Source of the DNA: an uncultured Pelagibacteraceae bacterium | GTDB taxonomy: Bacteria; Pseudomonadota; Alphaproteobacteria; Pelagibacterales; Pelagibacteraceae | NCBI GenBank assembly: GCA_902612325.1 | Contig: CACMDB010000005.1 | Coordinates: 1-64,000, forward strand | Reading direction: 5' to 3' | Length of the DNA stretch: 64,000 nucleotides | Part shown: positions 54,100 to 63,347 of the stretch, in pieces | Numbering within the stretch: position 1 is the first letter of the stretch | Layout: each line of letters starts with the position of its first letter | Position numbers and translations under genes: made by a program | The notes under the pieces: model-generated | What the model saw: only the letters and a program-made list of their open reading frames with translations | Databases searched by the model: none | Told to the model about the DNA's origin: nothing

Positions 54100-56436
54100 A
54101 TGAGTAAAATTTTTAAGAATTTATTTATTGGTTTTATTAGTTTTTTATTAATTTTATCAATAATTGTTTTAGGTATTTTATGGAATTTTTCTAATAATAT
54201 ACCTGATTACAAATTTTTAAAAAATTACAAACCTCCCGTTTCAAGTAAGGTTTATTCTGGCAATGGTGATTTAGTTGCAGATTTTTCAAAAGAAAAGAGA
54301 ATATTTGTACCATATGGATCAATTCCAAAAAACGTAATTAATGCTTTCTTGTCTGCTGAAGATAAAAATTTTTTTTCCCATCCAGGAGTTGATGCAAAAG
54401 GAGTTTTGCGAGCTGTTATAAATAATATTAAAAATATTCTCACATCTAAAAGACTAGAAGGTGCCTCGACAATAACTCAGCAAGTAGCAAAAAACTTTCT
54501 TTTGACAAATGAAGTTAGTTTAAACAGGAAAATTAAAGAGGCTATTTTAGCATTTAGAATTGAAAGAGCATTATCGAAAGAAAGAATACTCGAATTATAT
54601 CTAAATCAAATTTATCTCGGCAGTGGGGCTTATGGAGTAGCTGCTGCAAGTCTTGAGTATTTTGACAAATCAATAAAAGAATTGAATTATGAGGAAGCTG
54701 CTTTATTAGCTGCCTTACCTAAGGCGCCAAGCAAATACAATCCATATCGAAATATAGAATTAGCAAAATTTAGAAGGGATTTAGTTTTAAAAAATTTATT
54801 AGACAATAATTTTATAACAGAAAAAAATTATCAAAATTTTAGGAAAAAAAATATTCAATTAAAAAAAACTAAAAGGGTTTATTTAGAAGATGCTCAATAT
54901 TATATTGAAGATGTAAGAAAAAATATCATTGAAATTTTATCATATGAAAAAGTTTATAATCAAGGCTTTAATATTAATACACCAATAAATCTAGAATTAC
55001 AAAAAATAGCAACAAACTCTTTAAGAAATGGATTAATCAAATATGATCAACGTAAAGGTTGGCGTGGTCCATTATTAAATAAATCATATTCTAAAAATTG
55101 GTCTGTTGGTTTAGATAAATACGATCTAGAGAATTCAATTGATTGGAAAATTGCAATAATAAAAAAAATTTCTAAATTTTCTTTAGAAATAGAAACAAAA
55201 GATAAAATCAAAGGAATTATAGATTATAATAATATTTCTTGGACCAAAAAAGAATTAGATGATCTTTTTAGGGTGGGAGATATAATCTATGTTAAGAATA
55301 TAAGAGATAACAAGTTTAGTCTTAAACAATTACCAAAAATAAATGGTGGTATAGTTGTGATGGATCCTTTCACAGGTAGAGTCGTTGCTCTTAGTGGTGG
55401 ATTTAGTTTTAAAAATAGTGAGTTTAATAGGGCTTCACAAGCTTTGCGGCAACCCGGTTCAGCATTTAAACCATTCGTTTACGCTTTAGCTCTTGAAAAT
55501 GATTACACTCCTTCTTCATTAGTTTTAGATGCACCGTTAGTTTTAGATCAAGGAACTGATTTAAAAATGTGGAAGCCGGAAAATTATGGAAAAAAATTTT
55601 ATGGGCCATCAACATTGAGAATTGGTTTGGAAAAGTCACGAAATTTAATGACAGTAAGAATTGCACAGAATTTAGGTGTAGATAAAGTTGCCGAGTTTTC
55701 TAGAAATCTTGGCATATATGAAAATCCTGATGAGCTTTTATCTATTTCTCTGGGTTCTGCTGAAACAACTTTGTTAAAACTCACATCTGCATATTCAGCT
55801 TTTGTAAATGGCGGAAAATTAGTTTCACCAATTTTGATTGATCGTGTTCAGGATAGTGAGGGAAGCACAATTTTAAATAATGAAAATAGATCATGCTTAA
55901 ATTGCGATAAACTTTCATATACTGGTAAAGATTTTCCTAATGTGGGAAATAATTTTAAACAAGTATTTTCTCCTCAGACAGCCTATCAAATTACTTCTTT
56001 GCTAGAGGGTGTTATAAAAAGAGGAACAGGAAAAAAACTAAGAGATTTAAATTTGAATCTTGCGGGCAAAACAGGAACAACCAATAAAAATACTGATGCA
56101 TGGTTTATTGGGTTCACCTCAAATTATGTTATTGGAGTTTATGTGGGGATGGATAATCCTCAACCCTTAGGAAAATTTGAAACTGGTTCAAAAACAGCAT
56201 TACCAATTTTTAAGGAATTTATCGAATCAGCCATAAAAAAATCTGAAGCTCGACCATTTAAAGTTGCTGATGGAATTACAATGATGGTAGTTGACCCGAC
56301 GACAGGTCAAAAAGCAAAATTTTCATCTAAAGATACAATTTTAGAAGCATATAAAAGCAAGAATGTTATTGATGGCAAAGTGTTATATTCAAATAATAAT
56401 AGATTAGATACGAATAATATATTAAAGTTTTATTAA
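54100..56436 (+). CDS. mrcA: Penicillin-binding protein 1A
   Basis: 778 residues, bifunctional peptidoglycan glycosyltransferase/transpeptidase anchored by an N-terminal helix (11-29). The glycosyltransferase domain shows EDKNFFSHPGVD and GASTITQQVAKN; the transpeptidase has SAFKP (active serine), SRN and KTGTT motifs in order. It overlaps prfB by one base. A perfect TATAAT at 54085-54090 lies just 9 bases before the ATG, without a recognisable -35. Confidence 0.95.
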   Translation: MSKIFKNLFIGFISFLLILSIIVLGILWNFSNNIPDYKFLKNYKPPVSSKVYSGNGDLVADFSKEKRIFVPYGSIPKNVINAFLSAEDKNFFSHPGVDAKGVLRAVINNIKNILTSKRLEGASTITQQVAKNFLLTNEVSLNRKIKEAILAFRIERALSKERILELYLNQIYLGSGAYGVAAASLEYFDKSIKELNYEEAALLAALPKAPSKYNPYRNIELAKFRRDLVLKNLLDNNFITEKNYQNFRKKNIQLKKTKRVYLEDAQYYIEDVRKNIIEILSYEKVYNQGFNINTPINLELQKIATNSLRNGLIKYDQRKGWRGPLLNKSYSKNWSVGLDKYDLENSIDWKIAIIKKISKFSLEIETKDKIKGIIDYNNISWTKKELDDLFRVGDIIYVKNIRDNKFSLKQLPKINGGIVVMDPFTGRVVALSGGFSFKNSEFNRASQALRQPGSAFKPFVYALALENDYTPSSLVLDAPLVLDQGTDLKMWKPENYGKKFYGPSTLRIGLEKSRNLMTVRIAQNLGVDKVAEFSRNLGIYENPDELLSISLGSAETTLLKLTSAYSAFVNGGKLVSPILIDRVQDSEGSTILNNENRSCLNCDKLSYTGKDFPNVGNNFKQVFSPQTAYQITSLLEGVIKRGTGKKLRDLNLNLAGKTGTTNKNTDAWFIGFTSNYVIGVYVGMDNPQPLGKFETGSKTALPIFKEFIESAIKKSEARPFKVADGITMMVVDPTTGQKAKFSSKDTILEAYKSKNVIDGKVLYSNNNRLDTNNILKFY

Positions 56437-57528
56437 TGGATCATAAATATACAGATTATAAAAAAGAGATAGAAAAAATAAATCAAAGAGTTAAGGAGTA
56501 TCTTTGATAAAAATAAGATAGATTTAAAATTACAAAGTCATAATAAAACTATTCTTAATCCTGATTTTTGGCAAAATAAGTCTAATTCAAAAAAAATACT
56601 TAAAGAAAAAAAATTGTATGAAGACCTGATCAATTCTCACAAAAGCTCTTTAAATCAATTAAAAGATTTGGGAGATTTGTATGAATTAGCTTTAGAAGAA
56701 AATAACACAAACATACAAAATGAGGTTTTAGAAAGTATCAAGAATTTAAGAAAATTAGCAAAAAAAAATGAAATCAATTGTTTTTTATCAAATGAGTCTG
56801 ACTCTTTTGATTGTTATATAGAGGTTCATGCTGGCGCTGGAGGTACTGAAAGCCAAGATTGGGCAGATATGTTGAGGAGAATGTATCTAAAATGGTCTGA
56901 TAATAAAAATTATAAATCAACATTAATAAGTGAGCATAAGGGTGATGAGGCGGGCATAAAATCCTCAACAATTAAAATTGAGGGTGATTATGTTTATGGT
57001 TGGTTAAAAAAAGAGTCTGGAATTCATAGATTAGTGAGAATTTCCCCATTTGACTCAGGTGCAAGACGACATACTAGTTTTGCTAGTATTTGGGTTTATC
57101 CAGTTGTGGATGAAAATATTAATATTGAAATTCAAGATAAAGATTTGAGAATTGATACATATCGATCTAGTGGTGCTGGTGGCCAACATGTTAATACAAC
57201 TGATAGTGCAGTTAGAATTACACATTTACCATCTAAAATTGTAGTCCAATGTCAAAATGAAAGATCTCAACATAAAAATAAAGAGACATGCATGAACATG
57301 CTTAGAGCAAGACTCTATGATTTTGAGATAAAAAAAAAAGAAAAAGAAAATGAAAATACCGAGTCATCAAAATCTGAAATAGGTTGGGGACATCAAATAA
57401 GATCTTATGTTTTACAACCATATAGATTAGTAAAAGATAATAGATCGAACTTTGAAAGCTCTAATCCAGATAAGATTTTAGATGGGGAAATTGATGAATT
57501 TTTAGAACAATCGCTGTATCAAACATAA
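56436..57528 (+). CDS. prfB: Peptide chain release factor 2, with programmed +1 frameshift
   Basis: The gene starts with ATG at 56436, overlapping the mrcA stop by one base. After 23 codons the frame meets TGA at 56505-56507. The frameshift cassette AAGGAG-TAT-CTT-TGA (56493-56507) is the classical RF2 autoregulatory site: slipping past T56505 continues at GAT (56506) in the frame that is open to 57528, giving about 363 residues. RF2 features follow: the SPF stop-codon recognition tripeptide in VRISPFDSGA and the catalytic GGQ in SSGAGGQHVNTTD. When RF2 is scarce the ribosome shifts and makes more RF2. A caller that ignores the shift would start it wrongly at an internal ATG (56614). Confidence 0.96.
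56493..56507 (+). promoter_or_regulatory. RF2 programmed +1 frameshift site
   Basis: Internal Shine-Dalgarno AAGGAG (56493-56498), a 3-base spacer (TAT), slippery CTT (56502-56504) and in-frame stop TGA (56505-56507), the same order and spacing as in E. coli prfB. Confidence 0.96.
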
Positions 57529-59714
57529 TGAAAATATTTTTTAAATTTTTTATAACTATATTATTTTTAATATTTATTACTTTAACGTACCTAAGTATTT
57601 TTGGAATTGAGACTGATAAATTTAATAGCCAAATAACAGAAAAAATTCGAAAATTTGATAAGAATTTAAAAGTTGAATTAAAAGAAATAAAATTAATTTT
57701 AGATCCATTTCAATTTAAACTTCAAGCTAAAACAATTGGTACAAATTTAATAAATCAAAGTAAAAAAATAGAAATTGAAAATATAAAAACACAACTTTCG
57801 TTAAAGTCCTTAATAGAAGATAAGTTTTCAATTGAAAATTTAGAGATTTCATCGAAATCTCTTGAGTTAAAAAACTTAATTTCTTTTTTAAGATCATTTC
57901 AAAATACTCCTGAACTATTCATAATGGAAAAAGCAATTAAAAAAGGATATTTGATTGCTGATTTAAATTTAGAATTTGATTCAGATGGAAATATTAAAAG
58001 CAATTATGAGATCAATGGTCTTGTAAAAGATGTTGAATTTAATGTATTAAAAAAATACAATCTACACAAATTAGACTTTATTTTTGACTATAGTAGAAAT
58101 AATTTTTTAGTTAAAGATCTTAATTTTAAATTTGATAAAATAGGAATTTCTTCAGAAAAAGTATCAATAAAAAAAAGGAATGATGATTTTATTGTAGATG
58201 GTACTTTTGCGCATAAAAAGTCTGATTTGGATAAAAGAAATATAGATTTATTAGTCAAACCATTTTTACCAAATTTTGAAATAGAAAAAATATCATTAAC
58301 TTCTAATAATAATTTTTCATTTGAAATACAAAAAGGATTTAAATTTGAAAATTTCAAAATTAACTCAGAAATACTAGTTCATGAATTAATAATACCAAAT
58401 AATTTGAAATTAAAAAGATTTTTTCCTAAACAAAAAAAAATAATTTCTCTCTTAGATCAAAAAATAAAATTACAATTTGAAAAGAATAATTTTACTATTG
58501 AGGGAAATGGAAATTTAAATTATCAAAATGAAAATGATGATATAGAGTATTTTTTTTCAAATAAGAATAAAACTGAAAATTTTGAAATAACTCTAAAAAT
58601 AAAAGACAATCCTTTTAAAGTTGATTATTTGAATTACAAAAAAAAGGAGAAAAATGAGGTTATTCTAAATTTTAAAGGATCTAAAAATAGAAATAATGAA
58701 CTTGTAATTGAGACTTTTAATCTTAATGAAGATGAAAACTATATTAAGATAAATTATCTAGTCTTTAATGAAAAATTTCAAATTTCTAGATTAGATGAAG
58801 TAAATTTAGATTATCTTGATGATGATAAACAAAAAAACTCAATCAGATTAAAAAGGAATAAAAAAAAATATTTTTTAACTGGGTCTAGTTTTAATGCTGA
58901 TAATTTAATTGAGGATTTGTTATCAGATGACAATAAAGATGCTAAAATTATAGATATTAATACTAATTTGAAAATTGATGTAAAAAAAATTTTTTTAGAT
59001 AGCGAGTATTATTTATCAAATTTCAAAGGAGATATTTTAATCAAAAATAAAGAAATATATAAAGCTGACTTAATTGGAAGCTTTTCAAAAAATAAAAAAC
59101 TAAAACTCACAATAAATAAAGATAATAATAATAAAATTACCACTTTGTTTGTTGATGAGGCAAAACCTATTGTAAAAAGATATAAATTTATAAAAGGTTT
59201 TGATGAAGGATCCCTCGATTTCTTCAGTTCAAAAAAATCAAAAAAATCTGTTTCACAAATAAAAATTTATGATTTTAAATTAAAAGAGCTACCTATATTA
59301 ACAAAGATTCTCACGTTAGCATCCTTACAAGGTATTGCGGATATTTTATCTGGAGAAGGTATACGTTTTACGGAATTTGAAATGAATTTTAAAAATGAGG
59401 GTGATTTTATGACCATAGAAGAAATCTATGCGATTGGTCCTGCAATATCTATTTTAATGGAGGGCTATGTTGAAAAAAACAAATTAATTAGTTTAAAGGG
59501 CACATTGGTGCCAGCCACAACAATTAATAATTTTATTGGTTCATTACCTATGGTAGGTGAAATATTAGTTGGAAAAAAAACCGGTGAGGGAGTATTTGGA
59601 GTAAGTTTTAAGATCAAAGGCCCTCCCAAAAATTTAAAAACTTCAGTAAATCCTCTCAAAACTTTAACACCTAGATTTATTACAAGAACATTGGAAAAAA
59701 TTAAAAAGAATTAA
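57528..59714 (+). CDS. AsmA-like/YhdP-type envelope protein
   Basis: 728 residues: an N-terminal membrane helix (residues 3-25), a long beta-rich middle with many Asn/Lys, and a conserved C-terminal AsmA-like region (ILTLASLQGIADILSGEGIRFTEFEM near 600-625, then YAIGPAISILMEGYV and GSLPMVGEILVG). Such proteins form long hydrophobic grooves that carry phospholipids between inner and outer membrane in better-studied bacteria. It is coupled to prfB by a one-base overlap and shares TTAA stops with tyrS (59711-59714). Confidence 0.8.
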   Translation: MKIFFKFFITILFLIFITLTYLSIFGIETDKFNSQITEKIRKFDKNLKVELKEIKLILDPFQFKLQAKTIGTNLINQSKKIEIENIKTQLSLKSLIEDKFSIENLEISSKSLELKNLISFLRSFQNTPELFIMEKAIKKGYLIADLNLEFDSDGNIKSNYEINGLVKDVEFNVLKKYNLHKLDFIFDYSRNNFLVKDLNFKFDKIGISSEKVSIKKRNDDFIVDGTFAHKKSDLDKRNIDLLVKPFLPNFEIEKISLTSNNNFSFEIQKGFKFENFKINSEILVHELIIPNNLKLKRFFPKQKKIISLLDQKIKLQFEKNNFTIEGNGNLNYQNENDDIEYFFSNKNKTENFEITLKIKDNPFKVDYLNYKKKEKNEVILNFKGSKNRNNELVIETFNLNEDENYIKINYLVFNEKFQISRLDEVNLDYLDDDKQKNSIRLKRNKKKYFLTGSSFNADNLIEDLLSDDNKDAKIIDINTNLKIDVKKIFLDSEYYLSNFKGDILIKNKEIYKADLIGSFSKNKKLKLTINKDNNNKITTLFVDEAKPIVKRYKFIKGFDEGSLDFFSSKKSKKSVSQIKIYDFKLKELPILTKILTLASLQGIADILSGEGIRFTEFEMNFKNEGDFMTIEEIYAIGPAISILMEGYVEKNKLISLKGTLVPATTINNFIGSLPMVGEILVGKKTGEGVFGVSFKIKGPPKNLKTSVNPLKTLTPRFITRTLEKIKKN

Positions 59715-60940
59715 CTTAACTCAATTTTTATATGTCTTTTTTTTCCCACAGAAAGTTTTAAATAATTTTGTCTGAATAATTCATAAGAAATAATCAGATT
59801 TTCTTGAGATATTATCTCATCATTCAGTTTTATTGCATTTCCTTTAATAAGACGTCTGATTTCACTCTTTGAATTTTCTAATTTAGATAAGATCACGAGA
59901 TCTATAATATTCATTTGATTTTCAATATCAGTTTTCTTAATTTTAATTGAAGGTAAATTTGAACCAAGCGAAGTTCCTGAGAAAGCTTCTTTTGCCGCTT
60001 GTTCTGAATTTTTAGCAGCTTTTGCACCATGAAGCATAGTAGTTGCCTCGTTAGCTAACTTAATTTTTAGTTTATTAATATCTTCATCTTTCATTTTATC
60101 AATTTCTTCAATATTTAAATCTGTGAACATTTTTAAAAATTTTATTACATCTCTGTCATCGATATTTCTCCAAAATTGCCAATAGTCATATGATGATAAT
60201 AATTTTTCATCTAACCAAATAGCACCTGATTCAGTTTTTCCCATTTTTGCTCCTGAGGATAATGTAATGAGAGGGGTGGTTAAACCATAAGCTTGTTTAC
60301 TCGAATACCTTTTTATAAGCTCTGTTCCATTGACAATGTTTCCCCATTGATCAGAACCTCCTATTTGTAAGGAACAATTCTCTTTTTTATTTAGCTCTAA
60401 AAAATCATAAGCTTGCAAAATCATGTAATTAAATTCCATATAACTTAATGATTGTTCTCTATCCAATCTAGTTTTAACACTTTCGAAAGTAAGCATTTTA
60501 TTAATTGTAAAATGTTTTCCTATTTCTCTTAAAAATGAAATATAATTTAAATTTTTAAGCCAGGAATAATTATTTACAAAAATAGGTTTTGTTTTTGGAT
60601 CGTTATTATTTAAAAATTTTTTTAAAATTTTTTCAATATTTTTTGTATTTTTATCTATTTCTTTTTCGGTCAAAATTCTCCTTGTTTTGTCTTTACCTGA
60701 AGGATCTCCAATTCTGGTAGTCCCTCCACCTAATAAGACAATCGGTCTATGCCCATATTTTTGAAGAAGCCTAAGACACATGATTTGAAGTAAGCTTCCA
60801 ACATGAAGACTTTCAGCTGTACAATCAAAACCTATGTAACCTTTAATTTTTTCTTTATTTATTAATTTGGATAATTCATTTTCATTTGTACATTGATAGA
60901 AGTAGCCTCTATCTTTAAATTCTTTTAAAAATTTATCCAT
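59711..60940 (-). CDS. tyrS: Tyrosyl-tRNA synthetase
   Basis: 409 residues from the ATG at 60940; an in-frame ATG at 60958 would add six residues outside the family pattern (start MDKFLKEFKDRGYF). The HIGH-like motif is HVGS in ESLHVGSLLQ, and the KMSKS-like loop is GAKMGKTESG. The tyrosine/tRNA site has QIGGSDQWGNI. The C-terminal S4-like domain (IRRLIKGNAIKLND) completes the bacterial architecture. It is divergent from anmK. Confidence 0.95.
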   Translation of the reverse strand: MDKFLKEFKDRGYFYQCTNENELSKLINKEKIKGYIGFDCTAESLHVGSLLQIMCLRLLQKYGHRPIVLLGGGTTRIGDPSGKDKTRRILTEKEIDKNTKNIEKILKKFLNNNDPKTKPIFVNNYSWLKNLNYISFLREIGKHFTINKMLTFESVKTRLDREQSLSYMEFNYMILQAYDFLELNKKENCSLQIGGSDQWGNIVNGTELIKRYSSKQAYGLTTPLITLSSGAKMGKTESGAIWLDEKLLSSYDYWQFWRNIDDRDVIKFLKMFTDLNIEEIDKMKDEDINKLKIKLANEATTMLHGAKAAKNSEQAAKEAFSGTSLGSNLPSIKIKKTDIENQMNIIDLVILSKLENSKSEIRRLIKGNAIKLNDEIISQENLIISYELFRQNYLKLSVGKKRHIKIELS

Positions 60941-60987
60941 AAGTCTATAGTTCCACAATATACATTATTTAATAAAAAAAAATAAGA

Positions 60988-62133
60988 ATGGATGAGATTT
61001 ATACAGCAATGGGTTTAATGAGTGGTACCTCATCGGATGGAGTAGATGTATCCATAATTAAGTCAGATGGTAATCAAGAATTTTCAATATTAATCGATAA
61101 ATACTTTCAATATGATGGAGAATTAACTCAAAAAATACTTAAAATTAGGGATAAAATCTTAAACCCAGATGATTTAATTAAATACCAAGTTGAAATCAAA
61201 GATTTAGAAAGAGAAATAACTTTATTTCATTTTAAGGCTGTTAATAAATGCCTTGAACTATCAAAATCTGATGTTGATTTAATTGGTTTCCATGGTCAAA
61301 CAATATTTCATGCTCCAGAAAAAAAAATTACAAAACAATTGGGCGACGGATTGCTACTATCTCAATTAACGAAAAAGAGAGTTATTTATAATTTTAGACA
61401 AAATGATTTAGAAAATGGGGGACAGGGTGCTCCTCTAGCGCCAATTTTTCATAATGCTCTAGCTAACGAATTAAATAAAAAATTTAATTTAGGTTTTCCA
61501 ATGAATATTCTTAATATTGGAGGTATTTCTAATGTTACCTCTACAATAGAATTTAATAATTTGGGTTTAGAGGAAAAAATTTATGCCTGTGATATTGGAC
61601 CTGGCAATTGCTTAATAGACGAATGGATGAGAAAAAATTCAAATAAAAGTTATGACAAAGAAGGTTTAGTAGCAAGATCTGGAAAAACAGATAAATTAAT
61701 TTTAAATCAGGCTTTAGACAATTTTACTGAACAATCTAATTTTGAAAAATCTTTAGATATTAAAAATTTTGATATTTTTTTTGCGAAAGGACTTTCATTA
61801 GAGGATGGTGCTGCAACCATTACTGATTTCACTGCTAAATTAATTTCCAATGGAATGAATTTTATTCACAATAAGAATGATTCTCAAAAAAGTAAATGGT
61901 TAGTATGTGGCGGAGGAAGAAAAAATAAATATCTCTTAGAAAGTATAAAAAGTAATTTTGATGATATAAATCTTAATTCAATTGATCAATATGAATTAGA
62001 CGGAGACTTTATCGAGTCTCAAGCTTTTGCTTTTTTAGCGATAAGATCACTAAAAGGTATGCCCATTTCATTTCCGAATACAACTAGATGTAAAAAATCA
62101 GTAACTGGTGGAGTTTTAGTTGAAAATTTTTAA
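60988..62133 (+). CDS. anmK: Anhydro-N-acetylmuramic acid kinase
   Basis: 381 residues. It phosphorylates and opens anhydroMurNAc during peptidoglycan recycling. Family motifs: MGLMSGTSSDGVD (8-20), GFHGQTIFHAPEK, NLRQ-like FRQNDLENGGQGAPLAPIFH, LNIGGISNVT and CDIGPGNCLIDEWM. Divergence from tyrS is a conserved arrangement. Its stop shares TTAA (62130-62133) with the hydrolase gene. Confidence 0.95.
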   Translation: MDEIYTAMGLMSGTSSDGVDVSIIKSDGNQEFSILIDKYFQYDGELTQKILKIRDKILNPDDLIKYQVEIKDLEREITLFHFKAVNKCLELSKSDVDLIGFHGQTIFHAPEKKITKQLGDGLLLSQLTKKRVIYNFRQNDLENGGQGAPLAPIFHNALANELNKKFNLGFPMNILNIGGISNVTSTIEFNNLGLEEKIYACDIGPGNCLIDEWMRKNSNKSYDKEGLVARSGKTDKLILNQALDNFTEQSNFEKSLDIKNFDIFFAKGLSLEDGAATITDFTAKLISNGMNFIHNKNDSQKSKWLVCGGGRKNKYLLESIKSNFDDINLNSIDQYELDGDFIESQAFAFLAIRSLKGMPISFPNTTRCKKSVTGGVLVENF

Positions 62134-62786
62134 TACAAAGCTGTTTCTTTTTTTATGTATTTATCTAGAGATTTTGAAAGTGCGTTCTCATTTTTTGAAA
62201 AAAAATGATTTGCTTCTGAGATTGACTGAAATTCAACTTTAATACCTTTTTGTGCACTTAATCTTTTATTTAGTTCATTGATATGTTCAACAGGTACTAA
62301 TTCATCTTTTTTTCCATAAATCATTATCCCAGAAGTTGGACACGGAGACAAAAATGAAAAATCATAAACATTTGGTTGGGGAGAGATTGCAACAAATCTA
62401 TTTATCTCTGGTCTCCTCATTAAAAGTTGCATGGCAATCAATGACCCAAAAGAAAAACCTGAAACCCAACACTGAGAATTATCAAAATTTTCTCTCTCTA
62501 ACCAATCAAGAGCAGCTGCAGCATCTGCTAATTCGCCTTGGCCATTGTCAAATTCTCCATCACTCTTTCCTACACCTCTAAAATTTACTCTGCAAACTGA
62601 AAAATCATTTTCCATAAAAGTATGAAAAGTTTCCACAACAACTTTATTATTCATTGTCCCTCCATACTGAGGGTGAGGTTGTAAAACCAAAGCTATTGGT
62701 GAAGTATTTTTTTTACTCTTATAATATTTGGCTTCAAGTCTACCTGCAGGTCCTGGAATAAATATTTCTAATATTTTATTTTCCAT
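62130..62786 (-). CDS. Alpha/beta hydrolase (COG2945-type)
   Basis: 218 residues. Compact alpha/beta-hydrolase fold with QPHPQYGG (residues 36-43), NFRGVGKSDG, the nucleophile elbow GFSFGS near 108-113, an aspartate in YGKKDELVP and a histidine in EANHFF completing the triad. The family is widespread in alphaproteobacteria with unknown substrates. It faces iscR across 134 bases, the longest gap without a gene apart from the gcv leader. Confidence 0.88.
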   Translation of the reverse strand: MENKILEIFIPGPAGRLEAKYYKSKKNTSPIALVLQPHPQYGGTMNNKVVVETFHTFMENDFSVCRVNFRGVGKSDGEFDNGQGELADAAAALDWLERENFDNSQCWVSGFSFGSLIAMQLLMRRPEINRFVAISPQPNVYDFSFLSPCPTSGIMIYGKKDELVPVEHINELNKRLSAQKGIKVEFQSISEANHFFSKNENALSKSLDKYIKKETALY

Positions 62787-62868
62787 AATTGTTATTGATT
62801 ATTATTCTCAAAAAAAAATTAGGTTTATCACAACTGCGTGACAAAATGTTAGCTTTTTTTTACTGATG

Positions 62869-62893
62869 ATACTTGACTATTTTGGTCAGGTTT
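62869..62893 (+). promoter_or_regulatory. Predicted type 1 IscR binding site
   Basis: A 25-base site with dyad halves TTGACT and GGTCAGG matches the published E. coli type 1 IscR consensus (ATASYYGACTRWWWYAGTCRRSTAT) at 23 of 25 positions by my alignment; the mismatches are at positions 16 and 24. It covers the iscR -35 element, the arrangement needed for repression by [2Fe-2S]-IscR. Confidence 0.7.
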
Positions 62894-62900
62894 ATATATA
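62873..62900 (+). promoter_or_regulatory. Promoter of the iscR-suf operon
   Basis: -35 TTGACT (62873-62878), 16-base spacer, -10 TATATA (62895-62900), about 20 bases before the ATG at 62921, with AAGGAAT as ribosome-binding site at about 62912-62918. The leader is very short. It overlaps the predicted IscR site. Confidence 0.65.
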
Positions 62901-62920
62901 CCCCAGTAAAATAAGGAATT

Positions 62921-63346
62921 ATGAGACTTACTTCTAAAGGCAGATATGCGGTAATGGCTTTAGTGGATCTGGCTAGATTTGATGGAATTAATCCAGTTTC
63001 TCTAAGGGATATATCTTTAAGACAAGGCATTTCGTTAGATTATTTAGAACAAATTTTTTCAAAATTGAGAAAAAAAGAAATTGTTCAAAGCGTTAGAGGA
63101 ACTCAAGGTGGATATATTTTAAATAGGAAAGCTAAAGAAATTAAATTAACAAATATTTTTGATGCAGTAGACGAAAAAGTAAAAACTGTCCAATGTAAAA
63201 AAGAGTCAAAAAAAGGATGCAATGGTAAATCTACAAAATGTTTAACTCACAATCTTTGGGATGAACTTGAAACTCATATCAATAATTTTTTTGATAAAAA
63301 AAGTTTAGACGACTTAGTAAAAGAAAACTTTGAAAGAAGATTATAA
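62921..63346 (+). CDS. iscR: Rrf2-family Fe-S cluster regulator (IscR-like)
   Basis: 141 residues. Winged helix starting [18 protein letters not shown], with recognition-helix region [31 protein letters not shown]. The cluster ligands are C92, C100, C107 and H110; E. coli IscR uses three Cys and one His with 5-residue spacings, here 7 and 6. It therefore probably senses Fe-S status and controls the suf operon, whose sufB begins one base after the stop. A matching IscR site lies in its own promoter. Confidence 0.92.
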   Translation: MRLTSKGRYAVMALVDLARFDGINPVSLRDISLRQGISLDYLEQIFSKLRKKEIVQSVRGTQGGYILNRKAKEIKLTNIFDAVDEKVKTVQCKKESKKGCNGKSTKCLTHNLWDELETHINNFFDKKSLDDLVKENFERRL

Positions 63347-63347
63347 A

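Noticed and set aside
56614..57528. prfB as an ordinary gene starting at 56614
   Set aside because: The upstream part contains a canonical RF2 frameshift site and RF2 sequence; starting at 56614 would lose about 59 residues.
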